Shown here piece by piece: positions 23,938 through 35,300 of a DNA stretch of 64,000 nt. The notes beneath the pieces are model-generated. The model made no database searches, was not told the DNA's origin, and saw only the letters and a program-made list of their open reading frames with translations. The stretch is from Austropuccinia psidii (Eukaryota > Basidiomycota > Pucciniomycetes > Pucciniales > Sphaerophragmiaceae). Within the stretch, counting starts at the first letter, position 1. The number at the start of each line of letters is the position of its first letter. Location of the stretch: positions 20,001,105 through 20,065,104 of the forward strand of contig JALGQZ010000013.1 of NCBI GenBank assembly GCA_023105745.1. The letters run 5' to 3'. The position numbers were made by a program, and so were the translations under genes.

Positions 23938-24140
23938 TTTGGGGGCCTGGCCGTGATTGTAACCAGAGTTTTGGATATAATCATATTCTAGACTTCATTT
24001 TTGTGTTCTAAAAAATCACCATACCTATCACATCTTACATTTGGGGGCCTGGCTGTGTTTTTTTTGAACCTTGTACCCTTAATTAATATATTTTTAAGCT
24101 CTAAAATATATTAATTTAATTAATTTTTTCTTTCAATTTG
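23926..24140 (+). repeat. Primer-binding site of G1, with the LTR-end/PBS module duplicated
   Basis: Directly after the LTR comes TTTGGGGGCCTGGCCGTGAT (23938-23957), beginning with the TGG expected of a site pairing with a tRNA 3' CCA end. The module CACATCTTACATTTGGGGGC recurs 102 bp later (24028-24047, followed by CTGGCTGTG). Only the first copy abuts the LTR and should function. Confidence 0.8.
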
Positions 24141-24425
24141 AAGTTAAAATATTTTTATTTTTGAAATTGTTTTAAAATCTTTTTCATTGAGGAATTTGGT
24201 TTAATTTTATATTGTTTTTACACGTGGCTTTTTCACATCCAAAAACTTATAAAATTATTCTTTGAGTTACTCTGAATTAATTTTATTCAAAATCTTAAAT
24301 TTTAATTTTTTTCTTCAAAAAGAATAATTTTTTTAATATTAAAAAAATATAAAACTTATAAAAAATCTTTGAAAATATTTTAAAAAGTATAAAAAATAAT
24401 TTTTCTCTTTTATAATTTTTGCTAG

Positions 24426-25398
24426 TGTCTTTGATCAAATACTGTGCAGCTGGCAACAGACTCAGTAAAAGATATATCACTAGTCCAGAATCTGAAGACA
24501 GTATTGAGGTGCAGATTGCCAAAAGAGGCACCTTATTCAACTCAGAAAAAGCTAAATTACCACCAAAAGGTGTGTATTTTATCTTATATTTTCACCTTTT
24601 ATCTTTAAATTGACGTGAAAATGGTGCATACCAGGATTGGAAGCAACTATTCAGTCCAGCCAGATGGATGTGGACAAGGAAGAGGCAAGACCAAATCCAG
24701 AAGTGTCAAGTCTTCCACAAGAAAGACACATTTGGAGGATTCCACAGTTGCCCCCCATTCCCCAAGGTCTGTACCAACAGATTTTGACGTGAATTCTGAG
24801 CCTGAACTAATTTATGATAATATTCCCAGGGCTGAACCATTTTCAAGTGGCAGCAATAGAAATATATCAGAGCCAGTACAAAAATTGGTTCAGAGCAGCC
24901 AAAGAAGAGGAGTGGGAAATCTCCCCAAGCCTTTGGCAGGGGGCCATGAGCTCCTACTTACACATCAAGAGCCTTCTGGGTCAGGAGAAGACCATAGAAC
25001 TCTTAGGAGGTTGGAGCCCCCTGTCTTGCAAAGACAAGGTCAAAAAGATAAAGAATTGGTTGAAGAACCAGAGTCTTTTATCCATAGACCAGAAGAAAGA
25101 GTTGGAAATGACTCCAACTTTGGAGACAGAGGCACCAGTGGCATCTACCAGCTCCAAACCAGCTCCAGAAGCATTCAAGGACAAGCCCAAAGGACCTCAA
25201 AAGAAACAGAGAGGTCCCAAGAACCATCAAGGCAAGGGCAAAGGCAAAGCCAATTGGCACAGACCTTACCCACAAGGGTACAGGATCCCCAGATTGGAGC
25301 CTTCAGCAGTGGACAGTGTCTTCAATATGGCCAGAACTCTTATGGAATTCACAGCCAAGGAGCAGGAAAGGATGAACAGGACTTTTCCACGCAAATAA
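24426..25398 (+). CDS. G1 spliced accessory protein, second exon overprinted on gag (+1 frame)
   Basis: The leader exon is 24426-24569, after acceptor TTTTTGCTAG and ending CACCAAAAG before donor GTGTGT in phase 1. It encodes IKYCAAGNRLSKRYITSPES and EVQIAKRGTLFNSEKAK. Exon 2 is 24830-25398, after acceptor TATTCCCAG in phase 1, with branch-like ACTAAT about 20 nt upstream. The 260-nt intron removes the gag ATG and its first 70 codons. Exon 2 is open for 189 codons in the +1 frame of gag: EIYQSQYKNWFRAAKEEEWE, GGWSPLSCKDKVKKIKNW, a Lys-rich APVASTSS linker, and PQGYRIPRLEP with FNMARTLMEF before a stop. The same exon structure occurs in G2, G3 and G4. The start codon must be upstream (exon 1 begins with TG and has no Met). 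The function is unknown, and the basic, Lys-rich composition would suit nucleic-acid binding. Confidence 0.7.
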
Positions 25399-28300
25399 AT
25401 GATGTACATAGAAGTATTAGTGTAGAAATTGGCAAACTTGAGTCAAAGTTGAAGCAAATTACATTAGACATCTATGATTTAAAGAAAAATGACAAACAAC
25501 ATTCTGAATGGCGTCAATTGACAACTGTCACCCTTGAATCAATTAGCAATGCTTGTGATAGAATTGAGAACCAATGTCAAAATGATGACACAGAGGATCC
25601 TTCCATTTTTAAAGTAAATGATAGACTTAAAACTCTTGAAGACCATGTCTTACAAATAGTTAAGAACACCAATCAATTTGCTATACATTTAGCAAAAAGT
25701 GATAGTGAGAGACAGAAATTAAAGAATGAAATAATTGCAAGTGTGGAGCAAATTCATAAGAATCATGAACCAAAAATGCCAAGGCATTCTACACCTTTGA
25801 CTGAAGCAAAACTTTCTGTTAAAGAGAGTTTGACTCCATTCTTAGGAGAAAATGTTATGTCTGCAAAGGATATTCCAAAATTAGAAGAATGGCCAACATT
25901 CTCTGGTGAAGGAGAATACAACCATATTGAATTCATCAGGACTATTGATATGTTGCAAGAAGACTTTAATATACCTGATGAAATCATAGTAGGAAAATTA
26001 CATTGTTTGTTTACCAAGACTGCAAAGAAATGGTATTACAAGATGAGAATAGATCATGGAAGACATGACTGGTCTTGGTGGAAATCTGAAGTGATTACCA
26101 AATGGCCCAATAATTCTTGGAGGTTTAAAATGGAGAATGCTTTTGAAAGTGCCATTTTTAACTCAGAAAAAGACAAACCACTTACTTGGTTCTTCAAACA
26201 AAAAGACAGATTATCTGCTTTACACCCAGATATGTCTGACACTATGATTAATATGAAAATATTAAGAAAGTGTGGAGGAGAACTGGAACATGCTATCAAA
26301 AGCAGATGTGTAGAGCCCTGTTCAACAGAGGACTACATTAATGCTATGGAAGATATCATTACCAGAACAAGAATTGGTAAGACTTGGATTAGAAACCCAA
26401 TATAGTCCAAAATAGTCACAAAGATTCCTAGAGAGGAAAGAAGACCAGAAAGACCTGTCTTGAAGTGTCATAAATGTGGAAGTACTTCAAATTTGGCCAA
26501 CACTTGCCCTAAGAAGACAAAGATCAATGAAGTTCAAATCATTGAAGAAATTCAGTGTACTGAAGAGAAAGAAGAGTCTGATAAAGATTCTGCAGTCTCT
26601 GAAGATACACCAATGGAGGACTATCCCATTGAGAACATTTCAGCTTTCTTTGAGGTCACAGAAGTTCATACCCACTTGCCACAGTACAGTGAGGATTGCT
26701 GCAACCTGATCAATATCCAAGATGCCAGAATGTATAAAACTAAACCTGCTAGAGGAAAGGGATATACTGCTGGAGCATCCTGTATCACATCAGTTCTGAT
26801 GAGTGATATTGAAGCCAAAGTAAATTTGGATACAGGAGCATTTTGCACATGTATTGGCAAAGATTATCCCCAAATTATACTTCCTGAATGGAAAGACCAT
26901 CTATTACCAATAGAAGGTGTACAATTCAGTAGTGCCAGTAACAATATGTACCCCTTGGGCATATTGGACACTAATATTGTATTCCCACATCCAGCAGGAA
27001 GTGTAAGAATGAAAACTGAGATTGTAGTAATGGATAATTGCACATCTCAGCACATAATTCTTGGAAATGATTACTTGAATATTTATGGTATTGATATAAA
27101 TAACCATAAAGACAGATATTTCACAATTGGAGATAACAAAAGGCAGAAATTTGCCTTCTCCAATATGCCAAAACAGATATCTGTAGTATCTTCTGTCAAA
27201 GATACTCACAAAGATGAATTTGTGTCTAAACAACTTGTTGAAGCACAAATTAATCCATCATTGTCACCAAAGATGAGGAATGAACTCATTGATGTATTAT
27301 ATACATACAATAATGCATTTGCATCTGATAATGAACCATTAGGTGCTATAAGAGGACATGAAATTGATATTACTCTTAATATTGATAGACCATATCCTCC
27401 AGTACTTAGAAGACCAGCTTATCCAGCCAGTCCCAGAGCTAGAGAAGCCTTGGAAAAACATATCCAAGAGTTGATGCAACTTGGTGTACTAAGGAAAGTA
27501 GGCCATAATGAGGAGGTTGAAGTGGCAACACCTGTTATCATTGCTTGGCATAATGACAAGTCAAGAATGGTTGGAGATTTTAGAGCTTTGAATACCTACA
27601 CAGTTCCAGATAGGTATCCAATCCCTAGAATCTAAGAAACTGCGACTCAATTGTCTAAAGCCAAGTATATAACATCAATGGATGCATTGAAAGGCTTCCA
27701 TAAGAATGTTTTGACGCCTAAAGCTAGGAAATTACTTAGAATTATCACTCACTGTGGTATTTATGAGTATCTTAGAATGCCATTTGGCATTAAAAATGCT
27801 CCATCTCATTATCAAAGAATGATGAATACCATCTTCCCCACAGAATTGTCTGAAGGATGGCTTATCATTTATATTGATGATATTATTATATGTTCTGACT
27901 CATGGTCTTTGCACCTTAAAAGACTTGCAAGAATACTTCATAAAGTTGCAGAAGTGAACATGAAAATTTCACTTAAGAAATGCAATTTTGGTTTTGAAGA
28001 ACTCAAAGCATTAGGACATGTTGTTTCTGGTTTGAGCTTGGTTATTGACAAGAATAAAGTGGCAGCAGTGTTACTTAAGCCAATACCCCAGAATAAAAAG
28101 GAAGTGATGTCTTTCCTTGGATTTGCTAGTTACTATAGGCAACACTTGAAAGATTTTGCAATTCTAGCCAAGTCACTCTATAGAATCTGTGATCAACAGA
28201 CTGTATTTGAGATGACACAGGAAAGAATTAAAGCTTATGAGAAGATAAAGAAAGCCCTTACAGAAGCACCTTTACTCCTCTGGCCTGACTGGAATATTCC

Positions 28301-30323
28301 TTTTAAGTTGTACATTGATGCATTTGGAGATAGATTAGGGGCAGCCCTACATCAAGTCCAAATTATTGATGACAAACCTACAGAAGGACCAGTTTGTTAT
28401 ATCTCAAGACAAATCAAACCAACAGAAGCCAGATATGGTGCAAGCCAAATGGAGTGCTTATGTTTGGTATGGGCACTTGAGAAATTACACTATTACCTTG
28501 ATGGCAGTGATTTTGAAGTGATAACTGACTGTAATGCTGTGAAATCACTCCTTAACATGAAAACTCCCAACAGACATATGTTGAGATGGCAAATAGCCAT
28601 TCAAGAATATAGAGGAAACATGACTATAGTTCATAAAGCAGGAAACATTCACAAGAATGCTGATGGACTTAGTAGATGGGCTTTAGCCAACACTCCTGAT
28701 AACCCAGCTTATGTACCTTTGGAAGCTGAACCACAGATTCCAATTGAAGGAATTAACATAACTGATATTGGGACTGAATTCTTTGAAGAGGTCAGAGAGT
28801 CTTATAAACAAGACAAGAATTGCCATATCTTGACTTCTTTATTGGATAAAGACTGCAAAGACACATCTTTGGTTAATGCACTAGATGAAGTTTGGAAAAA
28901 TTCCTATTCTGAGGGAAGATTTCACTTGTTTGATGGGATTATTTACCATAGAACAAAACATTCTTGTGTGATGACATTGTGTAGTAGATTTCTTATCAAT
29001 ACCATTCTTCATGAATGCCATGATAGTATTTACTCTGGACACCTATCAGAAGACAGAACACTTGAAAAAGTGAATAACTGTGCATGGTGGCCATCTTGGA
29101 GAAAAGAAACCATTGAGTATTGCAATACCTGTGATAGATGCCAAAAAGCAAACAGGAGTACAGGCAAGAAATTTGGATTGATGATCCATATTCAAGAACC
29201 AAAATCCCCTTGGGAAGTTGTTCACATGGATTGGGTCACAGCACTTCCTCCAAGTGGTGACAAAAGTTATAATGCTTGCTTAGTCATTGTAGACAGATAT
29301 AGCAAAACTCCCATATTCTTACCATGTCATAAAGATGACACTGCTATGGATACATCTCTTCTTTTATGGAGTAGAGTTATTTCTAATACAGGATTATTTA
29401 AGAATATCATAAGTGACAGAGATCCCAAATTCACATCTGCACTTTGGACCAATCTTCATAGATTTTTTGGGACTAAGTTATCATTCTCTACAGCATATCA
29501 CCCTCAAACAGATGGGCTAGCAGAGAGGATGATTCAGACTTTAGAAGACATGATCAGGAGATTCTGTGCTTATGGATTAGAATTCAAAGACTCAGATGGC
29601 TTTACCCATGACTGGTGCACTCTGATACCTGCATTAGAATTGGCATACAAGACATCAGTCCATTCTTCCACAGGACAAACTCCTGCTATGTTAGAGAAAG
29701 GATAGAATCCAAGACTCCCAGCAGACACACTGAAAAAAGACTTGATTGACATTCATCCTACAGCTTCCAGCTTCAAGATAATGCTTGATAAAGTAAAACA
29801 TCATGCAAAACAAAGTATGGATGATGCTTTTGATTATGCAAAACAGAAGTGGGACAAGAGTCATAAAGTACCAGACTTCAAAGTAGGGGATTTAGCTTTA
29901 GTTTCAACCTTTAATTTTAATAATATCAAAGGCCCAAAGAAACTTAAAGATTCTGATGTAGGACCTTTTGTTATTGTTTCCTTACATGGAACCAATGCAG
30001 TGCAAGTGGAATTGAGTGGTGAATTGGAAAATAAACACCCCACATTTCCAGTTAGCTTGATAAAGCCTTATCAAGCAGCTGATAAAGAATTGTTTCCTTT
30101 AAGGAACCCAACTGCTTTAACTGTACCACCTGTGGAACAGAATGAAGACAAAAAGATAAAGAAAGTCCTTAAAGAAAGGAGACTTATGGGTAAAAATCAA
30201 AGAGAATATCTTGTCAGATATAGAAATCCAGTACATGAAGATGAATGGATGGCAGAATCAGAAATACCTGACTCAGATAAACTCTTGAGAAGATTTAGAC
30301 ATGAAAGAAGGCCACAAGCCTGA
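24621..30323 (+). pseudogene. G1 gag-pol polyprotein (single frame, three in-frame stops)
   Basis: One frame of about 1900 codons begins at ATG 24621 (MVHTRIGSNYSVQPDG). In order it has: a Gln/Ser-rich N-terminus overlapping the accessory gene; a helical region about 25413-25790; the gag core 25880-26330 (EWPTFSGEGEYNHIEFIRTI, KDKPLTWFFKQKDRLSAL); a zinc knuckle about 26463 with Asn where His is usual (CHKCGSTSNLANTC); an aspartic protease (DTG at 26829-26837, ILGNDYL); RT with YIDD at 27870-27881; RNase H; integrase with HHCC from 29010 and DDE residues at 29229, 29415 and 29523; and a chromodomain-like C-terminus (30145-30310). Stops: TAG 26403, TAA 27633 (CAA in relatives), TAG 29703 (TGG in relatives). 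No frameshift was noted, so decay is recent or the stops are suppressed. Confidence 0.93.
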
Positions 30324-30446
30324 ATATGTCTATAAATGTGCTTTCAATTACTTGATCTGAGTAATGTGAAGAGGTTGGACAGTGGACATTAACCCCCTTT
30401 GGGACCTTATTCTTTTATCACTAATAAACTTGTAGTACAATTTTAT

Positions 30447-30463
30447 TTTTTGGTGGGAGGGAA
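30447..30463 (+). promoter_or_regulatory. G1 polypurine tract
   Basis: TTTTGGTGGGAGGGAA lies immediately before the 3' LTR start TGTGAGCC. It is the expected plus-strand primer site for reverse transcription. The G3 element has the close equivalent GGTGGTAGGGAA before its 3' LTR. Confidence 0.8.
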
Positions 30464-32381
30464 TGTGAGCCTTGAGGTATATTTTACATACCCAAATAGG
30501 CCACAATTATCTTAAAAAGAAATTTTGAATTATGCACAACTCATAAGTCATGCATATATCCAAAATTCATCATTTTCAATTTCAGAAAAGATGAATAACT
30601 TTTTATTGAGTAAGTAAATCCATGGATTTCAGACCAGATTTGGATTCTACACAAAAATTCACCTAGGGTAGCTCCATAGAGTGAATAAGCTCAATTTAAG
30701 TATTTGAGGTGGTAAAATGGAAAATACTTCAATACCACATCATTAATACCACATAAAAGATCCGTGAAAATTTTTGTTTTTCTTGATTTTTAGCCAAAAT
30801 AATGGGAAAGTGAGAAATCCCATGTTACATATACACTAAGAATAGTGTTATGCATGTTTTGAGCACTTAATATCATGGTATTCTTACATGGACTTTTGGT
30901 ACACCCATAGTGGATATCTCACTTTAAGCTTAAATTACTATTTTGACGTAAAAAATAGGCAAGGGGGACAAAAGACATCAAAGAGAGCCAGGGTACCCAA
31001 CTTCTGAGGCCTCAGAGGCGTGGATAGCTCCAGAGCATGGATCCATGGCTCATCTTGGCCTAATTGGTAAACTAAAACTCTTTGGGAACTTGGTTACCAA
31101 GTTACAACTACTGTAAAACACCAGAAAATAGCAAATAACCTGCTATTTTGACGTGCCAAGGAGGTAATGAGCTACTTACACTCCTGTAACCATGTCAATT
31201 ACTAATGACTTTCCATGTATAAACCCCAAAAGAGTAATTAAAACCCTTTTGGGACCCATATTCATTGATTTACCTCATAGCAACCAGCAAAACACTGCTA
31301 TTTGCAATTCTACGTAGAAATAAGGTAAAAACTTCAAAAATTTATTAAAAATACAATTCCTAATGAATCCTTCTGAAACTTTCAGGACTAGAAGAGAACT
31401 GTATTATCTATGGTACAACCAAAAAGAATTACAGTTTTAATAGTAAAATTCAAAATTTTACTTACAGTCCATTTTTGGTTATTCTATGTGAAACTCTGAA
31501 TCTTCAAAAATTCACAGTAATTACAACCTGTGATGAAATTGGCAATAACATTGATAACTTTGAGAAATCAATGATTATTTTAGAATAAAAGAAGATTTAC
31601 AAGTGTTACTCCTTTTATTCTTAACCATATTGGGGTTGGTAGTCACGTAAAAGCATCAATTAAGTAATTATGATAATCTTACGTGACAACTGATGATGCA
31701 ATCAATAATCCAAAAAGGTTTATTGTTTTCTCACTCACTGGTTTTTCAGTTTGCTACATGGCACGCCTCTGTGAGCTGTTGTTGACTTAAAAGAGGCCTT
31801 CTCTTGCTGTTTTTTCCAAAAATCATCTTATCAATTTATTAAATCTTTATTACCAACAAGTAAGTATTAGTTCAACTATTCTTAAGTTTTTTAATCTTTC
31901 AGAATCAATCAGAAAGACGTGAAATCATAGAATCCAACTATATATTGTTGTAATACTGTTATAAATCCTTTTGATCCCTTAAATCCACAATTCCACGTCA
32001 AATTTCTCTACTTTTATTATCAATAAGTTCTTTGGAGTATTAGTGAGTCTTTTATCTTTAATTCTTAAAGTTTTTCTCTAGTAATAGTTTTCTTCAAGAA
32101 TTATCTTTATAATTATTCTTGTAAAAGATAATTATATATTAAAATAATTTTATTATTTTAATAAAAGAAGTTTTTATTATTAAATTCTTCTTGTAATTGA
32201 TTCTTGTAGACAATTACTGCTCACTGTTATAATCACTAGTAGTGTATAACACGTGAAAGAAATAATTTTATAATTATTTAATTGTGGTTATAATAATTTT
32301 TATTATTATATTTCATAAGAACAGACATAGTACTGTTGATTAATAGTAATATTATCATCAGTTTCATAGTCACATCTTACA
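30464..32381 (+). repeat. G1 3' LTR
   Basis: 1918 bp, same length as the 5' LTR, with about seven single-base differences seen on reading (for example near 30578, 31090, 31488, 31556 and 31757). It is followed by TSD TCTAG. Confidence 0.95.
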
Positions 32382-35300
32382 TCTAGGTTCTGTATCATTC
32401 TTTCTGCTAAACCATCAGTTTGAGGATGATAAGCTGTTGAGAATGATAACTTTGTTCCAAACAAGTTATGGAGATTTATCCATAATTCTGAAGTGAACTT
32501 TGGGTCTCTGTCACTTATAATATTTTGGAATAAGCCTGTGTGGCTAATGACTTTATTCCATATCATTATGGCTGTATCCATAGCTGTGTCATCTTTATGA
32601 CATGGTAAGAACATGGGAGTTTTACTGTACCTGTCAACTAACACTAGGCATGCATTATAACTCCTTTCTCCTCCTGGAGGTAAAGCTGTTGCCCAATCCA
32701 TATGAACTATTTCCCATGGGGATTTTGGTTCTTGGATTTGGATCATCATTCAAAATTTCTTTCCTGTGGCTCTGTTGGCTTTTTGACATCTGTCACAGGT
32801 TTGGCAGTACTCTGCAACATCTTTCTTCCAATTTGGCCACCAAGAGCAGGTTTTCACCTTCTCTAGTGTCCTGTCTTCTGAGAGATGTCCAGATGCAACA
32901 CTATCATGACACTCATGTAAAATAGTGTTTATTAGTGTTCTATCTGTTAAGGCCATAACACATGTGTGTTTTGTTTGATGGTAAAGGATTCCATCAAGGA
33001 GGTGGAATCTTCCTTCATCATATGCCTTTTTCCATATCTCATCTAGTTTTGATGAAAGTGATGGGTCTTTGCAGTCTTTCATTAGAAGTTGGCTTAAGAT
33101 ATGGCAATTTTTGTCTTTCTTATAGCTTTCTTCAACTTGGTTAAAGAATTCTGTGCCAATTACTGTAACACATATTCCTTCTATATGGTGTTCTTCTTGT
33201 GGTACCCATGCTGGGTAGTCAGGGGTATTTGCTAGAGCCCATCTGCTGAGACCATCTGCATCTTTATGAATAGTTCCAGATTTATGAACAATAGTCATAT
33301 TTCCTCTATATTCTTGGATAGCAATTTGCCATCTCAGCATATGTCTATTTGGAGTCTTCATATTTAATAGTGATTTCACAGCATTACAGTCTGTGATTAC
33401 ATCAAATACTGTGCCATCCAAATAATAATGCAGTTTTTCTAAAGCCCACACTAGGCATAAGCATTCCATTTGGCTTGCTCCATACCTTGCTTCTGTTGGC
33501 TTTATTTGCCTTGAAATGAAACAAATTGGTCCTTCCACTGGTTTATCATTGATAATTTGTGTTTGGTGAAGTGCAGCACCTAGTCCTTCTCCACAAGCAT
33601 CAATGTACAGTTTGAAGGGTAGTTTCCAATCTGGCATTAGAAGAAATGGGGCATTTGTTAAGGAATTTTTCAATTCTTCATATGCCTTGACTCTTTCTTC
33701 GGTCATCTCATAGACTGTTTGTTGGTCACATAGCTTATACAAGGATTTAGCAATCTTTGCAAAGTCCTTTATATGCTGTCTATAGTAACCAGCAAATCCT
33801 AGAAATGATTGCATTTCTTTTTTGGTTTGAGGCATTGGTTTAAGTAGTACTGTTGCCACTTTATTTTTGTCTATGCCTAGACTAAGGCCAGATACAACAT
33901 GTCCTAGTGCTTTTAATTCACTATATGCAAAATGACATTTTTTCAAGGAAATTTTCATATTTACTTGGACTATTTTTTGTAGTACCCTTTCTAGTCTTGT
34001 AAGGTGACTTTCCCAAGTTTCTGAGCAAACTATGATATCATCAATATAGATAATTAACCATCCTTCTGATAATTCTTCAGGAAATATGGTATTCATCATT
34101 CTTTGATAATGGGAAGGTGCATTTTTTATCCCAAATGGCATTCTTAAGTATTCAGAAATTCCACAATGGACTATTATTCTAAGTAGTTTCTTGGCATTGT
34201 CTGTTAAGACATTTTTATGAAAACCCTTAAGAGCATCCATAGCTGTGATGAACTTAGCTTGTGACAATTGGGTCAATGTCTCATGGACTCTGGGTATTGG
34301 ATATCTGTCTGGAATGGTATAGGTATTCAGGGCTCTGAAGTCTCCTACCATCCTTGATTTTCCATTATGCCAAGTTATAATGACAGGTGTAGTAACTTCT
34401 ACTTGTTCATTATGTCCAACCTTTCTTAATACTCCAAGGTCCATTAATTCTTTAATGTGCACCTCTAAGGCTTCTCTATCTCTTGGACTGGCTGGATAAG
34501 CAGGTCTTCTTAATAAAGGTGGGTAAGGCTTTTCTACATTAAGAATTATATCCACTTCATGTCCAATTATGGCACCTAGTGGCTCTTTGTCAGTTGCAAA
34601 GGCATTTTTATACTTAAATAAGAGGTCAATCAATTTTTCTTTCATTTTTTTGTTAATTCTTGATTGAATTCTGCTCTTTAAGTTGTTTAGATATAAAAAG
34701 TTCCTTTTCTGGAATTTTTTCTTCCTTCTTAATAACTGTGATTTGTTTTTTGTTATTTAAGAAGCCAAACTTTTGTCTTTTGTTATCTCCTATGGTAAAA
34801 TATCTATCTTTTTAGTTGGAGATATCTATGCCATAGATTGATAAGTAGTCATTCCCAAGTATGAAATGATTACTAGTACAGTTGTCCATTACTACAAACT
34901 CTACTTTAATTCTGACACATTGTAAGGTATGAGGAAAAATTAGTGTTAAATCAATTATTCCAAGGGGCTTCATGCTCTCACTTGCACTACTAAATTTGAC
35001 ACCTTGTATTGGCATAAGTTTTTCTTGCCAGTTTGGGACAATGGTTTTTAAATAACTTTTGCCAACACAAGTGCAGTATGCTCCTGTATCCATGTTAACT
35101 TTTCCTTCTTGTTTATCAACCATAACAATACTTATAATTGATTTTCCAGCTGTATATCCCATTCCTCTTGCAGGTTTGGTTCTATACATTTTGGCATCTT
35201 GTATGTTTGTCAGGTTTGTGTCAGATGTTACAACTTGTGGTAAGTTTGAATTAACATCCAGTACTTCATAAATTATATCAAAATTATTAATTTGTGCATT

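Larger units (their letters stand above)
22020..32381 (+). mobile_element. G1: young gypsy chromovirus, full length 10.36 kb
   Basis: Two LTRs of equal length (1918 bp, 22020-23937 and 30464-32381) differ at only about seven positions by eye. The TSD is TCTAG (22015-22019 and 32382-32386). The element carries PBS, leader exon, gag-pol and polypurine tract (GGTGGGAGGGAA before 30464). It sits in the integrase gene of G3, in the opposite orientation. LTR near-identity makes it the most recent datable insertion in the window, yet its main frame carries three in-frame stops. No frameshift was noted. Confidence 0.95.

Noticed and set aside
24787..24829. A 41-nt intron (GTGAAT...CCCAG) inside gag that would link the gag ATG frame to the overlapping frame
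   Set aside because: The donor-like GTG is present in G1 and G2, but using it from the gag frame leads at once to a TGA, and from the +1 frame it returns to gag. Only the donor at 24569 keeps the +1 frame, and only that one has equivalents in G3 and G4.
29742..30323. Separate gene for the C-terminal 193 residues of G1 pol
   Set aside because: It is in the same frame as the preceding integrase and separated only by a TAG where relatives have TGG, so it is the integrase tail and chromodomain of the same polyprotein.
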